Program-made: the position numbers and the translations under genes | Assembly (NCBI RefSeq): GCF_001045445.1 | Contig: NZ_LFNF01000001.1 | Coordinates: 682,001-746,000, forward strand | DNA from: Chryseobacterium sp. BLS98 | GTDB lineage: Bacteria > Bacteroidota > Bacteroidia > Flavobacteriales > Weeksellaceae | Direction of reading: 5' to 3' | Length of the DNA: 64,000 nt | Notes under the pieces: model-generated | Seen by the model: the letters and a program-made list of their open reading frames with translations, nothing else | Database searches by the model: none | What the model was told of the DNA's origin: nothing | In this document: piece after piece, positions 24,882 to 33,842 of the stretch | Numbering within the stretch: the stretch's first letter is position 1 | Layout: every line of letters begins with the position of its first letter

Positions 24882-24945
24882 CCAATGGTGAATGGTGAAT
24901 TTGCTTTGCAAGTGAATAGTGAATATTCCGATTAATAGCAATAAT

Positions 24946-24980
24946 AATCCCACAGAGTTTTTCTGTGGGATTCATTTTTT
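24946..24980. terminator. Bidirectional terminator between convergent genes
   Basis: An 11-base-pair stem AATCCCACAGA/TCTGTGGGATT with a 5-base loop and T-rich flanks. It serves the plus-strand secreted protein and the minus-strand M1 peptidase. Confidence 0.8.
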
Positions 24981-24994
24981 ATTGTATGGCTGTG

Positions 24995-26833
24995 CTATTT
25001 TACTTCCACAACATTATCTTCAATATTGACATCGGCCATTCTCTGGCTGAAATCTATTCCTAAAACAGACAGTTGAGCTTTTGTGTAAGGAATGGTCAGT
25101 GTATATTCTTTCTGTGTCCACGGCCAGTAAGGCATGGTTTTAAAATCTCCGTAGATATCTTTTTCCTTCCAGGTGTGGGTCATATTTAAAGGAATCTGAT
25201 AAGTAACTATCTTTTTATCTGCTGTCATTACATTGAAATCAATAGGCATCGGAACCTGTCCTTTATTGACCAAAGTGATGGTTGTAGATTTGGCCTCATA
25301 CTTCACATCTTTGATTCCGTAATCAATAGTTTTTGTAGTGTTGATCCAGTAATTCTGGAACCATTTCAGATCCATCCCCGAAACTTTCTGAGCAATGTGA
25401 AGAAAATCCCTGTCCGAAGGATGCTTCATATGCCATTGGTCATAATACTGTTTCAAGGTTTCTGCAAGATTTTGTTCACCCATGATGTAACCCAGCTGCA
25501 CAAGGTATAATTCTCCTTTTACATAAGACGCATAGGTATAGGAAGTTCCGTTATCGTGATGGTCACCTAACCAAACGGCTGGTTCTTCAATTCCTTTCTT
25601 AACAAAATTTCTGTAAGCGTTCACCGTATTGGCAAAAGGATTCGGAAGTTCTTCAGGAAACAGCTGGTACATTACATATCCTTCTGCATAGCTTGTAAAC
25701 CCTTCGTCCATCCATGGGCGTACTGATTCATTGGTTGCCAGCATCTGCTGATACCAGGAGTGGGCACCTTCATGAGCCATCAGCCCCATTAAACCTTTTA
25801 TATCTTTGGCTTCACCCAAAATCATGGTACACATTCCGTATTCCATTCCACCGTCACCCCCTTGGATAAACGCATATGTGGGATATACATATTTTCCGAA
25901 ATGACTGTTCATAATCTGGAAGTATTTGGTAACATAAGGCTGGGCTTCTTCCCAAACTTTTGTTTTGTCATTATTCTGATAAACAAAGAATACTTTCGGT
26001 CCTTCCGGAACATCAAAACTTTTTACGACATAATCCCTGTCTGCGCTCCATGCAAAGTCGAGCATATTTTTAGCAGTCCATCTCCAGGTTGCTTTTTTGC
26101 TTTTATCTGCCTTAATATTGGCTGCGGAATCATACCCTTTTACTTCAGCCGGGTTTTCGAGAATTCCTCCGGCTCCGATTATATAATCTTTATTGATTTT
26201 AATGGTCACATCAAAATCCGAGAACGGCGCATGAAACTCTCTTCCGATATAATCGAATGTGGCCCAGCCATCATAATCGTATTCTGCAATTTTAGGATAC
26301 CATTGCGTCATCGTCATATCCACACCTTCCTTGTTGTTCCTTCCGCTTCGTCTGATCTGCTGAGGTATTACCGCGTCCCAGTCCATTGTAAAGGTTGTCG
26401 TGGTATTAGGATGAATAGGTTCTGCCAGATACACTTTCATAATGGTTTCCTGGATCTCAAACTTAAGATCTTTACCATTCTGCTTAATCCAATGGATATT
26501 TTGGGCACCTTCCTGATCTTTCGGAATAGAAGCCAGTCTTGAAACTCCGTCTTTCTGTAACCTGGAATCTCCGTTTTTCCCTTGTCCGGCCACTCTCTGA
26601 TCCATCATTGAATTAGGCTTAAAGGCATTCCAGTAAAGATGAAAATATACCACATTCAGCTCATCGGGTGAGTTGTTGGTATATTCTAAAGTCTGGGTTC
26701 CCTGGTAGGTAAATTTTTCAGCATTAACATCAATGTCCATCTTGTATTTCGCAGCCTGCTGATAATAAGCTCCCTGCTGAGCCTGAAATTGTGAAATGAT
26801 AAACGCAAAAAGGATTGCAGCCGATTTTCTCAT
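24995..26833 (-). CDS. M1-family aminopeptidase, exported
   Basis: 612 residues with a signal peptide (ILFAFIISQFQA). The zinc site is H354-E355-x-x-H358 (AHEGAHSW) with the third ligand E377 in MDEGFTSYAE, exactly the M1 spacing. The substrate-anchor GAMEN motif appears as GGMEYG. Known M1 enzymes remove N-terminal amino acids from peptides; here the enzyme would act in the periplasm or outside. It stands alone, with a terminator at its end. This 600-residue, two-domain form is widespread in Bacteroidota. Confidence 0.92.
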   Translation of the reverse strand: MRKSAAILFAFIISQFQAQQGAYYQQAAKYKMDIDVNAEKFTYQGTQTLEYTNNSPDELNVVYFHLYWNAFKPNSMMDQRVAGQGKNGDSRLQKDGVSRLASIPKDQEGAQNIHWIKQNGKDLKFEIQETIMKVYLAEPIHPNTTTTFTMDWDAVIPQQIRRSGRNNKEGVDMTMTQWYPKIAEYDYDGWATFDYIGREFHAPFSDFDVTIKINKDYIIGAGGILENPAEVKGYDSAANIKADKSKKATWRWTAKNMLDFAWSADRDYVVKSFDVPEGPKVFFVYQNNDKTKVWEEAQPYVTKYFQIMNSHFGKYVYPTYAFIQGGDGGMEYGMCTMILGEAKDIKGLMGLMAHEGAHSWYQQMLATNESVRPWMDEGFTSYAEGYVMYQLFPEELPNPFANTVNAYRNFVKKGIEEPAVWLGDHHDNGTSYTYASYVKGELYLVQLGYIMGEQNLAETLKQYYDQWHMKHPSDRDFLHIAQKVSGMDLKWFQNYWINTTKTIDYGIKDVKYEAKSTTITLVNKGQVPMPIDFNVMTADKKIVTYQIPLNMTHTWKEKDIYGDFKTMPYWPWTQKEYTLTIPYTKAQLSVLGIDFSQRMADVNIEDNVVEVK

Positions 26834-26991
26834 TTAAAATTTATTTTTTTTAAAGGTAGGTAATTTATGTAAAACCTTCAAATGTGGAGTTATTCTGAAG
26901 GGTTCCTGTGGTACATCATTAATTTAGATGGGTTTTAATTCTCGTTATTAAAAAGATTTTTTTGAGATATTATTTTTTCGCCGGTGCTTCA

Positions 26992-27468
26992 TTACTTTAA
27001 ATTTGACTTCAATAGTTTTTTAATCAAAGTAATTTGACCTAAATGATAATAGCTATGCTCAATCATTCCATCAATATTCCTCAGATAGTTTCCATATTTT
27101 TCATCTACAAAAACCTCATCCAGCTTATTTTCCGGAAGCTTTTCGACTAAGGCGGCAAACTTTTCAGCATCTGTCCATAATTTATTTAAAAGCTCATGCC
27201 ATTGTTCCGAAGATTCAATGGGCGGAAGATCAAAACTGAACTTATCTTTTATCTCGAGTTTTCCGCCTTCCAATACATTGACGATTCCTGCTATATAATA
27301 ATGTATATGAAAGGTAAGCATAGCGATGGTGTTTAAAGAATCTACTTTCGTTATTGCTTGTTCCCATGTTACATCTGAAAGCTGGTCTTTAAAATTGGTA
27401 TTGGCAATCCATAAACCGTCAAGTATAACTTCTCTGAATCTTTTAGCTAATTGTGATGGTGAGCTCAT
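26992..27468 (-). CDS. DinB-like family protein
   Basis: 158 residues from the ATG at 27468. A frame extends to 27564, but that start sits on a long inverted repeat and reads unlike protein, so the internal ATG (MSSPSQLAKRFREV) is chosen. Helical DinB/YfiT-like four-helix bundle: HIHYYIAG and EHSYYHLGQI contain the putative metal-binding histidines. Members act as metal-dependent thiol transferases or remain uncharacterised. The gene is alone on its strand between the M1 peptidase and the 563-residue conserved protein. Confidence 0.78.
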   Translation of the reverse strand: MSSPSQLAKRFREVILDGLWIANTNFKDQLSDVTWEQAITKVDSLNTIAMLTFHIHYYIAGIVNVLEGGKLEIKDKFSFDLPPIESSEQWHELLNKLWTDAEKFAALVEKLPENKLDEVFVDEKYGNYLRNIDGMIEHSYYHLGQITLIKKLLKSNLK

Positions 27469-27532
27469 TGTTTTAATTTTCTTAAAGATAATATTTTTTC
27501 TCTCGTTGATTTTGGGGATGATGTAGATTTTG

Positions 27533-27619
27533 TTTTGCCACGAATACACGAATTTAATTGACATTCATATTATTCTTTATAAATAAGTATTTGTGAAAAT
27601 TCGTGTATTCGTGGCAAAA
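27533..27619. repeat. Long inverted repeat (23-bp arms)
   Basis: Perfect 23-base arms at 27533-27555 and 27597-27619, beginning TTTTGCCACGAATACACG, with a 41-base loop. Dispersed 'CACGAATACACGAAT' repeats are known to me from Flavobacteriia genomes. It may be a small non-autonomous element or a structured transcript end. Confidence 0.75.
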
Positions 27620-27678
27620 TAAAAAATCCCTCAAAGTTTTAAAAACCTTAAAGGATCATATTCTTATAATTTAAAAAA

Positions 27679-29370
27679 TTATTTTTTAGCCGGAATTTCT
27701 TTTTTCCCGCTCTGTAAAATCTTTTCAAGGATTCTTAAAGTGATCAGATAGGTAGGCTTTACTCCTGTAAGCCCCAAACCTCCTGAAGAAAGTGTACTTC
27801 CTGTTTCCAAAGGATTATCCGAAGCATAGTAAGCATACATCACGAACAGATCCGGTGAAATGTGGTGTCTGATCTTGGAAGCTACCTGAATCGCTTTCTG
27901 GTAATGTGCCCCTTCCATTTCAAGACCGATCGCCTTCCAGGAAGTATTCATAAAATAAGAAAGGATATCCCTGTTTTGAAGTGATGTTCCTAAAACGGTA
28001 ATCATCGGACCTTCAAACGCTTTTAACTCATCATCTTTAAAGTCGTCAAGCTTCAGAGCATTTTCAAACGGATAATTATCTGCTGTTCCTTCAAAGATGT
28101 GGGAAGTAGGGATCATAATATCTCCTTTTCCTCCGGCAAGAATTCCTGCTTTACCCATGATGGAAACAGATTTTACCTTCATCATATAAACTTCTCCCTT
28201 ATGTTCGTAAGGTCTCAGCAACTCGTCCATTACTTCATAGGCCTGTTCTCCGAAAGCATAGTCGAAAACCATGATCACATCGTCTCCGCCATATTTTATT
28301 CCGCTGAACGGGGTATTTTTAAGATCCGTTTTGCTTAAATCAATAATCTGAACATCAATATTACTTCCGCTCTTATCATTAATATAAATCATGCCTTCTT
28401 CCAAAGCATATTTGGAAACTTTGTCGCGAAGTTCTTTTTTATCAGAAATATCTCCGTAAAGTTTATAATCTACTTCTTTGTGGTCTTTTTTCTTTAAAGC
28501 ATCATTTCCGTACAGCATATTTTTCACGGAGTGCATGTTTGCGGAAATAATATGCAGAGGTCTCATGTGAAGATCGTTTTCAAATAAAACTTCTTTCACT
28601 TTGTTGGCCCATTTTTCACCAAAATAGTGATGTCCTACCCTTTCCTTTAATATAGCACTGAAATGAATTTCTCTTTCTCTGGTCTGCTTTGCGTCTTCCA
28701 GACTTACTTTTCCCAGGTTGTAGATGATCTTAAATAAGCGGTCAGGATTATTGTCATCCCCAAAAGAATTATAAGCGTTCAGAGTTTCTTCAAAGGTTCT
28801 TCCTATTAAAGAAGATAAGTGGATAAGAGCAACCTCTTTTTCTTTTCTGCTGAATTTTTTTTCACCTTTTACTACTTCCTCAATAATTTTAAAAGCACGT
28901 GTCGGTTTCCAGTTTTCATCCTGAATGAAAGCCAGATTCCTTACTTTATCCGCTTCTATAAATAAGAAGGTTAAGTGAGTAAGAATGTCATAAATTTCAG
29001 AACGTCCCAAAAGAACTTCAATATTCATCTGATGCTCGTCTATCCTGTAACAGTTTCTTCTTCTCTTTTTAGGTACAATAGGTTCGAAACTTCCTTTATC
29101 AAAACCCTCATCTGATGTAAGATGAATAAAAGCACATTCTTCAATTCCTTCCGGAAGCCTGTCTAAAACATACATCAAACCATTCAATTCCAATTTATTA
29201 GGAATATTCATGGTACCATAAATCTCTGGATTGATCGTCTTCAACAAACTTCTGATACTTTCTCCTGAAACACCGGCAGGTTTAAAAAAACCTCTGTAAA
29301 AGAGGTGTCTCATAGAAATATACAATCTTTCAATTGCTTCCGTTGTTTCTCTAGCTCTAGAATTTGTCAT
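27679..29370 (-). CDS. Conserved Bacteroidota protein with nucleoside-phosphorylase-like C-terminus
   Basis: 563 residues from the ATG at 29370; a frame to 29409 exists, but the -7 box at 29386-29393 lies inside it. No signal peptide. The N-terminal 350 residues are not recognised (MTNSRARETTEAIERLYISM). The C-terminal 200 residues have IGLEMEGAHYQKAI and YAYYASDNP, resembling the EMEG and SD motifs of the nucleoside phosphorylase superfamily. I believe it belongs to a domain-of-unknown-function family found across Bacteroidota (DUF6909, from memory). A nucleoside-processing role would be inference. It is monocistronic. Confidence 0.7.
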   Translation of the reverse strand: MTNSRARETTEAIERLYISMRHLFYRGFFKPAGVSGESIRSLLKTINPEIYGTMNIPNKLELNGLMYVLDRLPEGIEECAFIHLTSDEGFDKGSFEPIVPKKRRRNCYRIDEHQMNIEVLLGRSEIYDILTHLTFLFIEADKVRNLAFIQDENWKPTRAFKIIEEVVKGEKKFSRKEKEVALIHLSSLIGRTFEETLNAYNSFGDDNNPDRLFKIIYNLGKVSLEDAKQTREREIHFSAILKERVGHHYFGEKWANKVKEVLFENDLHMRPLHIISANMHSVKNMLYGNDALKKKDHKEVDYKLYGDISDKKELRDKVSKYALEEGMIYINDKSGSNIDVQIIDLSKTDLKNTPFSGIKYGGDDVIMVFDYAFGEQAYEVMDELLRPYEHKGEVYMMKVKSVSIMGKAGILAGGKGDIMIPTSHIFEGTADNYPFENALKLDDFKDDELKAFEGPMITVLGTSLQNRDILSYFMNTSWKAIGLEMEGAHYQKAIQVASKIRHHISPDLFVMYAYYASDNPLETGSTLSSGGLGLTGVKPTYLITLRILEKILQSGKKEIPAKK

Positions 29371-29385
29371 AAAATAAATTTCACA

Positions 29386-29393
29386 CAAATATA
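29386..29393 (-). promoter_or_regulatory. -7 box of the 563-residue protein gene
   Basis: On the minus strand this reads TATATTTG, 15 bases before the ATG at 29370. It supports the shorter start. Confidence 0.55.
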
Positions 29394-29479
29394 CAAAATC
29401 TTTGTCCACTTTATTTTAACTGTCTTTTAACAAGTCGTTTAAAACATATTCTTCAGGCCGATAGATATTTGTTTTAATA

Positions 29480-29513
29480 CGTCGAGATTTGGCGTCTTCT
29501 AAGGTTAAGTTTG
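29480..29513 (+). promoter_or_regulatory. Promoter module copy 7 (distant 442-residue gene)
   Basis: Box CGTCGAGATTTGGCG (29480-29494), 11 bases, then TAAGTTTG (29506-29513). It has the most diverged box but exactly the same spacing. It ties this locus to the island 9 kb to the left. Confidence 0.75.
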
Positions 29514-29538
29514 TCATAATCATAATAAAAATATACAG

Positions 29539-30867
29539 ATGAGCTATCCAAAAAGATTAGGGTTACAAACCCAATATCCATCGATAAGTATTTCAAATCT
29601 CACACAACAGAAAATAGTAGCCGTAAATGGTAGTGAAGAAGAAGCAGATGTTTTTTTTCTCAATAAAACAGAACTTAATACGGTAAAAACCCTTTTTCAG
29701 ATTCGTAATGCAAATTATTACAGAAAACATATTAAACCAGTTCAGTTATCAGATTATTCTACAGATATTTTCCCTAAAGAAAGGGTTTTTATTGTAGGGA
29801 AAATATTTCCGGTAATCAATATTCTTTTCAACTACACAGGAGTAAAAGATGTGGAGCAAAACATCAATCCACTTGTTATAGAAATTGTAGAGGGAGCTTC
29901 TAAAGTAAAATACTTTGATTCTTCCATACATAATTCAAAATATATGAATATCGATGGAGGCAAAATTAAAATACTACTACCCAAAAATTATGTTGGCAAT
30001 AATTTCCCTCAATTGATGTACGATTTCCTCACCAATAAAAATTCTGTAGAAAAATATATTGGAGGAGAATTTCCTGATTATGAAACTTACAAGCTTGCTT
30101 TACGAAACAAAGCTATAAAAATAGAAGACTGGAAAGGACAGGATGGTTCATGGCTCACAAAAGACCGGGCAGAAAATAATGATACCTGGAGAAGAGCTTA
30201 TTCTTATATTATTGAACACAAAATACCAGGAAGACTTGCTCCTTTCAAGCAAATTTATGACTTTTACGAGGGGGTAGACTGGAATATTAAAAATCGATTC
30301 AGCCATGATGTAAAGTGGTGCAAAGGAGCTAAAGGACTGGTAAAAGCATTATCAAATTCGCTGGAAGGAGGCAATAGCTTTTTGGCAAATGATGTTGAAA
30401 CTATTCTCAATGAATTAAATTTAGGTATTTGTGATTTTGCAATAACCAAATTTCATGAGCTTATGTATGGTCAATATGCTAAAACTCCTTTAAAAGGAGA
30501 TGCGGCCTATATCTGGGATAAAGAATTTATTCAACATGAACAAGGGGTTATTGCTCCGCCTATTTATGGAAAAACAGCTTCTTCCACTATATCCAGATTT
30601 CAGAATATGGCTGACAAAGACCCTCTCGGCGGATGGCATGGAGCCGGAGCTCAAGCAATTAGTTGGTTCAATGATATTGTTCCAGCATTCGATGATTTTA
30701 CACCTAATGCCAAAGTAACAGATTCACAATTTAGGATAGACTTACCATTATTAATGCTATATTTATACAAGCATAAACCAAAATGGTATGGATTTAAGGG
30801 CAAACTAAATTCAGATGGAACTGTAAATAATGAAATTGTAAAAATTATTAAACCTTATGAAAAATAG
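29539..30867 (+). CDS. Unrecognised 442-residue protein, putative effector
   Basis: 442 residues, no signal peptide, no membrane segment, no catalytic signature I can name. The N-terminal 150 residues are beta-rich (GLQTQYPSISISNLTQQKIV). The C-terminal 200 residues contain conserved-looking aromatic and charged stretches (LTKDRAENNDTWRRAYSYII; GDAAYIWDKEFIQHEQGVIA; PLGGWHGAGAQAISWFNDIV). It has the shared promoter module and overlaps the next gene by 11 bp, which encodes a small membrane protein. That pairing and its A/T-rich composition resemble toxin-immunity loci, but the function is unknown. Confidence 0.6.
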   Translation: MSYPKRLGLQTQYPSISISNLTQQKIVAVNGSEEEADVFFLNKTELNTVKTLFQIRNANYYRKHIKPVQLSDYSTDIFPKERVFIVGKIFPVINILFNYTGVKDVEQNINPLVIEIVEGASKVKYFDSSIHNSKYMNIDGGKIKILLPKNYVGNNFPQLMYDFLTNKNSVEKYIGGEFPDYETYKLALRNKAIKIEDWKGQDGSWLTKDRAENNDTWRRAYSYIIEHKIPGRLAPFKQIYDFYEGVDWNIKNRFSHDVKWCKGAKGLVKALSNSLEGGNSFLANDVETILNELNLGICDFAITKFHELMYGQYAKTPLKGDAAYIWDKEFIQHEQGVIAPPIYGKTASSTISRFQNMADKDPLGGWHGAGAQAISWFNDIVPAFDDFTPNAKVTDSQFRIDLPLLMLYLYKHKPKWYGFKGKLNSDGTVNNEIVKIIKPYEK

Positions 30868-31261
30868 ATTAAGCAAAATTTCTCTTTTCTGGAAAATATG
30901 GATTTGTCATATATTTATATACTTCCCTATCAGAGCTGTCTTTTTTTTGTTTCAGCTTGATGAAGCACCAGATTTTACTCAAATTGTTAAATCAATTCTG
31001 ATTTCACCTTTTGCCGGAATTTATGGCTTATTTGATAAGTTTCCGCTGGTAATTATTCTTCAGATGCTGGTGATGTTATTTATCAATGAAGTTATTTCTT
31101 CTAAAAAAGTACTACCTTATCTTATCATAACTTTAGCAACTCATATTGTATTCTATGCATTTGATATTTATGACATGGATTTTTTTAAGCCATTTCTCTA
31201 TTCGTTTTTTATTTTTCTGCCCATCTTTTTATTTATTTTTAGGAAAAATCTCAAGAATTAG
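30857..31261 (+). CDS. Small integral membrane protein, possible immunity partner
   Basis: 134 residues with about four hydrophobic segments (IWICHIFIYFPIRAVFFLF; LVIILQMLVMLFIN; PYLIITLATHIVFYAFDIY; FLYSFFIFLPIFLFIF). It starts inside the last codons of the upstream gene (11-bp overlap), implying coupled translation. Small multi-TM proteins encoded directly after a toxin often protect against envelope-active toxins. Nothing in its own sequence proves that. No family is recognised. Confidence 0.6.
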   Translation: MKNRLSKISLFWKIWICHIFIYFPIRAVFFLFQLDEAPDFTQIVKSILISPFAGIYGLFDKFPLVIILQMLVMLFINEVISSKKVLPYLIITLATHIVFYAFDIYDMDFFKPFLYSFFIFLPIFLFIFRKNLKN

Positions 31262-31445
31262 TTTAAAATAATTGTAATTGTAATTTTAATTTGATATATA
31301 TTACAAGAGACAGCAAATACACTCTCTTTTTACAGACTGGACAATCGGCCTTTATATTTTCATAATTTTTTTAAACAGCAAAAACAAAACACCCCTGTTA
31401 AAAAACACCAAACAATCGTTTAAATTATATAGATTTTCAACTCAC

Positions 31446-31462
31446 CCCTAAAATTTTTAGGG
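31446..31462 (+). promoter_or_regulatory. Operator-like palindrome upstream of glutamine synthetase
   Basis: CCCTAAAATTTTTAGGG, a near-perfect 17-base palindrome. It ends 28 bases before the -7 box, where a regulator could cover the -33 region. Confidence 0.5.
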
Positions 31463-31490
31463 CTTAAGTATTTTCAATTCATTTTTTTTG

Positions 31491-31498
31491 TAAATTTG
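31491..31498 (+). promoter_or_regulatory. -7 box of the glutamine synthetase gene
   Basis: TAAATTTG, 22 bases before the ATG at 31521. Confidence 0.6.
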
Positions 31499-31520
31499 CC
31501 CTGTAAAAATTAACCTTATT

Positions 31521-33716
31521 ATGTCAACTTTAAGATTCAAAGCGTTAGAAACTTTACCATTTAAGGACTTCAGAAAAGATAATTCTATTGAAGTTCCTGG
31601 AAAATTGTCAGAATTATTCTGTCAGAATGTTTTCTCAGAAGAAACCATGAGAGAATATTTAACCAAAGAAGCATTCCAATCTATTTTGGATGCGATGAAA
31701 AAAGGTACTAAAATCCAGAGACACATTGCAGACCAGGTAGCTGTTGCTATGAAAGACTGGGCAATGAGCAAAGGAGTAACTCACTATACTCACTGGTTCC
31801 AGCCACTGACTGGAACTACTGCAGAAAAGCATGATTCTTTCTTTACTCCGATTGAAGGAGGAAGAGCAATTGAAAGATTCAGCGGAAATTTACTGATCCA
31901 GCAGGAGCCTGACGCTTCTTCTTTCCCGAACGGAGGAATCAGGAATACTTTTGAGGCGAGAGGTTATACGGCATGGGACCCTACATCTCCGGCTTTCATC
32001 ATGGGAACTACTTTATGTATTCCTTCCATCTTCATTTCTTATACTGGAGAAACTCTAGATTATAAAGCCCCTCTTTTAAGAGCTTTGAATGCTGTGGATG
32101 AGGCTGCAACCAACGTTATGCAGTATTTTGATAAAAATGTAACGAAAGTAACGCCTACCCTAGGATGGGAGCAGGAATATTTCTTAGTTGACTCTGCATT
32201 ATACCAGTCGCGTCCGGACCTTGTCTTAACAGGAAAAACTTTATTAGGACATTCTCCTGCAAAAGGACAGCAATTAGACGACCACTATTTTGGTTCTATC
32301 CCTACAAGGGTAATGAACTTCATGAAAGAGCTGGAGATCGAATGTATGAAACTGGGAATTCCTGTAACAACAAGACATAATGAGGTTGCTCCAAACCAGT
32401 TCGAGCTTGCTCCAATGTTTGAAGAAGTAAACGTTGCTGTAGACCACAACTCTTTGTTGATGGACATCATGGCAAGAATCGCTCACAAACACCACTTCCA
32501 TATTTTATTCCACGAAAAACCATTCGCGGGAGTAAACGGAAGCGGAAAGCACAACAACTGGTCCTTAGCAACTGATACGGGCGAAAACCTATTAAGCCCG
32601 GGAAAAAACCCTAAGAAAAACTTACAGTTCTTAACGTTCTTTGTTAACACCATTAAAGCTGTATATGAATACGCTGACCTTTTAAGAGCAAGCATCGCAT
32701 CTGCGAGCAACGACCACAGATTAGGTGCCAATGAAGCTCCGCCGGCAATCATTTCCGTATTCATCGGAAGCCAGCTGTTCAGAGTACTGGAAGAACTTGA
32801 AAAAGTAACAGAAGGAAAACTTTCTCCGGACGAAAAAACAGATCTTAAACTGAATGTAGTTGGAAAAATTCCTGAAATTCTGTTGGATAATACTGACAGA
32901 AACAGAACGTCTCCATTTGCATTTACAGGAAATAAATTTGAGATCAGAGCAGTAGGATCTTCTGCCAACTGTGCAGAGTCTATGACTGTAATGAACACCA
33001 TCGCTGCAAAACAGCTGAATGACTTTAAGAAAGAAGTTGACAGCCTTATTGAAACCGGACTGAAGAAAGATGAAGCCATCTTTAATGTGCTAAGAGAATA
33101 CATCAAACAGTGTAAAAACATCATGTTTGAAGGTGACGGATATTCTGACGACTGGGCAAAAGAAGCTAAAAAGAGAGGTTTGAATAACTTAAAAACCACT
33201 CCTGAAGCTCTTAAGCAGGAAATGGACAAAAAATTCCTTGATCTTTATGAAGAAATCGGAGTGTTCACCCACAGAGAGGTTGAAGCAAGAAACGAAATTA
33301 AATTAGAAAAATATTCTACCGTTATTGATATTGAAGCAAGAGTATTGAGCGATATCGCAAGAAACCACATCATTCCTTCTGCATTAAATTATCAGAACAG
33401 ACTGATCGAGAATGTAAAAGGTCTTAAAGAAATATTCGGAGACAAAGAGTTCAAAACATTAGCGAAAGAGCAAATGAGTCTGATCACCAATATTTCCGAA
33501 AATGTTTCTAAGATTAAATTAGGGGTAGAAGAACTTATTAAAGCAAGAGAAGCAGCGAAAGCTGTATCAGACAGTCAAAAGCAGGCAGAAGCATACTGCA
33601 ACAAAGTAAAACCTTTATTCGATGGTATCAGAGACGCTTCTGATGATCTTGAAATGATGGTTGATGATGAACTTTGGCCAATGACTAAATATAGAGAAAT
33701 GTTATTTACAAAATAA
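31521..33716 (+). CDS. glnN: Glutamine synthetase, class III
   Basis: 731 residues, the size of class III enzymes, which condense glutamate and ammonium into glutamine using ATP. The GSIII signature region TFEARGYTAWDPTSPAFI, the catalytic WEQEYFLVD, the KHNNWSLAT nucleotide region and NRTSPFAFTG are all present. A C-terminal helical region (residues 560-731) is particular to GSIII. A palindrome (31446-31462) upstream of its -7 box may be a nitrogen-responsive operator. A strong terminator follows directly. Confidence 0.95.
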   Translation: MSTLRFKALETLPFKDFRKDNSIEVPGKLSELFCQNVFSEETMREYLTKEAFQSILDAMKKGTKIQRHIADQVAVAMKDWAMSKGVTHYTHWFQPLTGTTAEKHDSFFTPIEGGRAIERFSGNLLIQQEPDASSFPNGGIRNTFEARGYTAWDPTSPAFIMGTTLCIPSIFISYTGETLDYKAPLLRALNAVDEAATNVMQYFDKNVTKVTPTLGWEQEYFLVDSALYQSRPDLVLTGKTLLGHSPAKGQQLDDHYFGSIPTRVMNFMKELEIECMKLGIPVTTRHNEVAPNQFELAPMFEEVNVAVDHNSLLMDIMARIAHKHHFHILFHEKPFAGVNGSGKHNNWSLATDTGENLLSPGKNPKKNLQFLTFFVNTIKAVYEYADLLRASIASASNDHRLGANEAPPAIISVFIGSQLFRVLEELEKVTEGKLSPDEKTDLKLNVVGKIPEILLDNTDRNRTSPFAFTGNKFEIRAVGSSANCAESMTVMNTIAAKQLNDFKKEVDSLIETGLKKDEAIFNVLREYIKQCKNIMFEGDGYSDDWAKEAKKRGLNNLKTTPEALKQEMDKKFLDLYEEIGVFTHREVEARNEIKLEKYSTVIDIEARVLSDIARNHIIPSALNYQNRLIENVKGLKEIFGDKEFKTLAKEQMSLITNISENVSKIKLGVEELIKAREAAKAVSDSQKQAEAYCNKVKPLFDGIRDASDDLEMMVDDELWPMTKYREMLFTK

Positions 33717-33741
33717 CATCTGTAAAGTTCCATATTAGTTT

Positions 33742-33771
33742 AAACTCTCCGGTTTTCCGGAGAGTTTTTTT
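33742..33771 (+). terminator. Terminator of the glutamine synthetase gene
   Basis: An 11-base-pair stem AAACTCTCCGG/CCGGAGAGTTT with a TTTT loop, followed by a T-run. Confidence 0.9.
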
Positions 33772-33842
33772 GTTTTATTAACAACCACCAAAAGTGGAGT
33801 TTTAAAACACGAAATCCCATTAATAAAGGAAAAGCGATTTAT

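Noticed and set aside
24885-24925. Short GTGAAT direct repeats
   Set aside because: Degenerate six-base repeats only (several GTGAAT units); too weak to call an element.
25862-26542. 226-residue ORF antisense to the M1 peptidase
   Set aside because: Lies entirely within a well-supported gene and shows no domain.
32483-33229. 248-residue ORF antisense to glutamine synthetase III
   Set aside because: Rich in Ser, Phe and Leu, as expected for the complement of a conserved gene.
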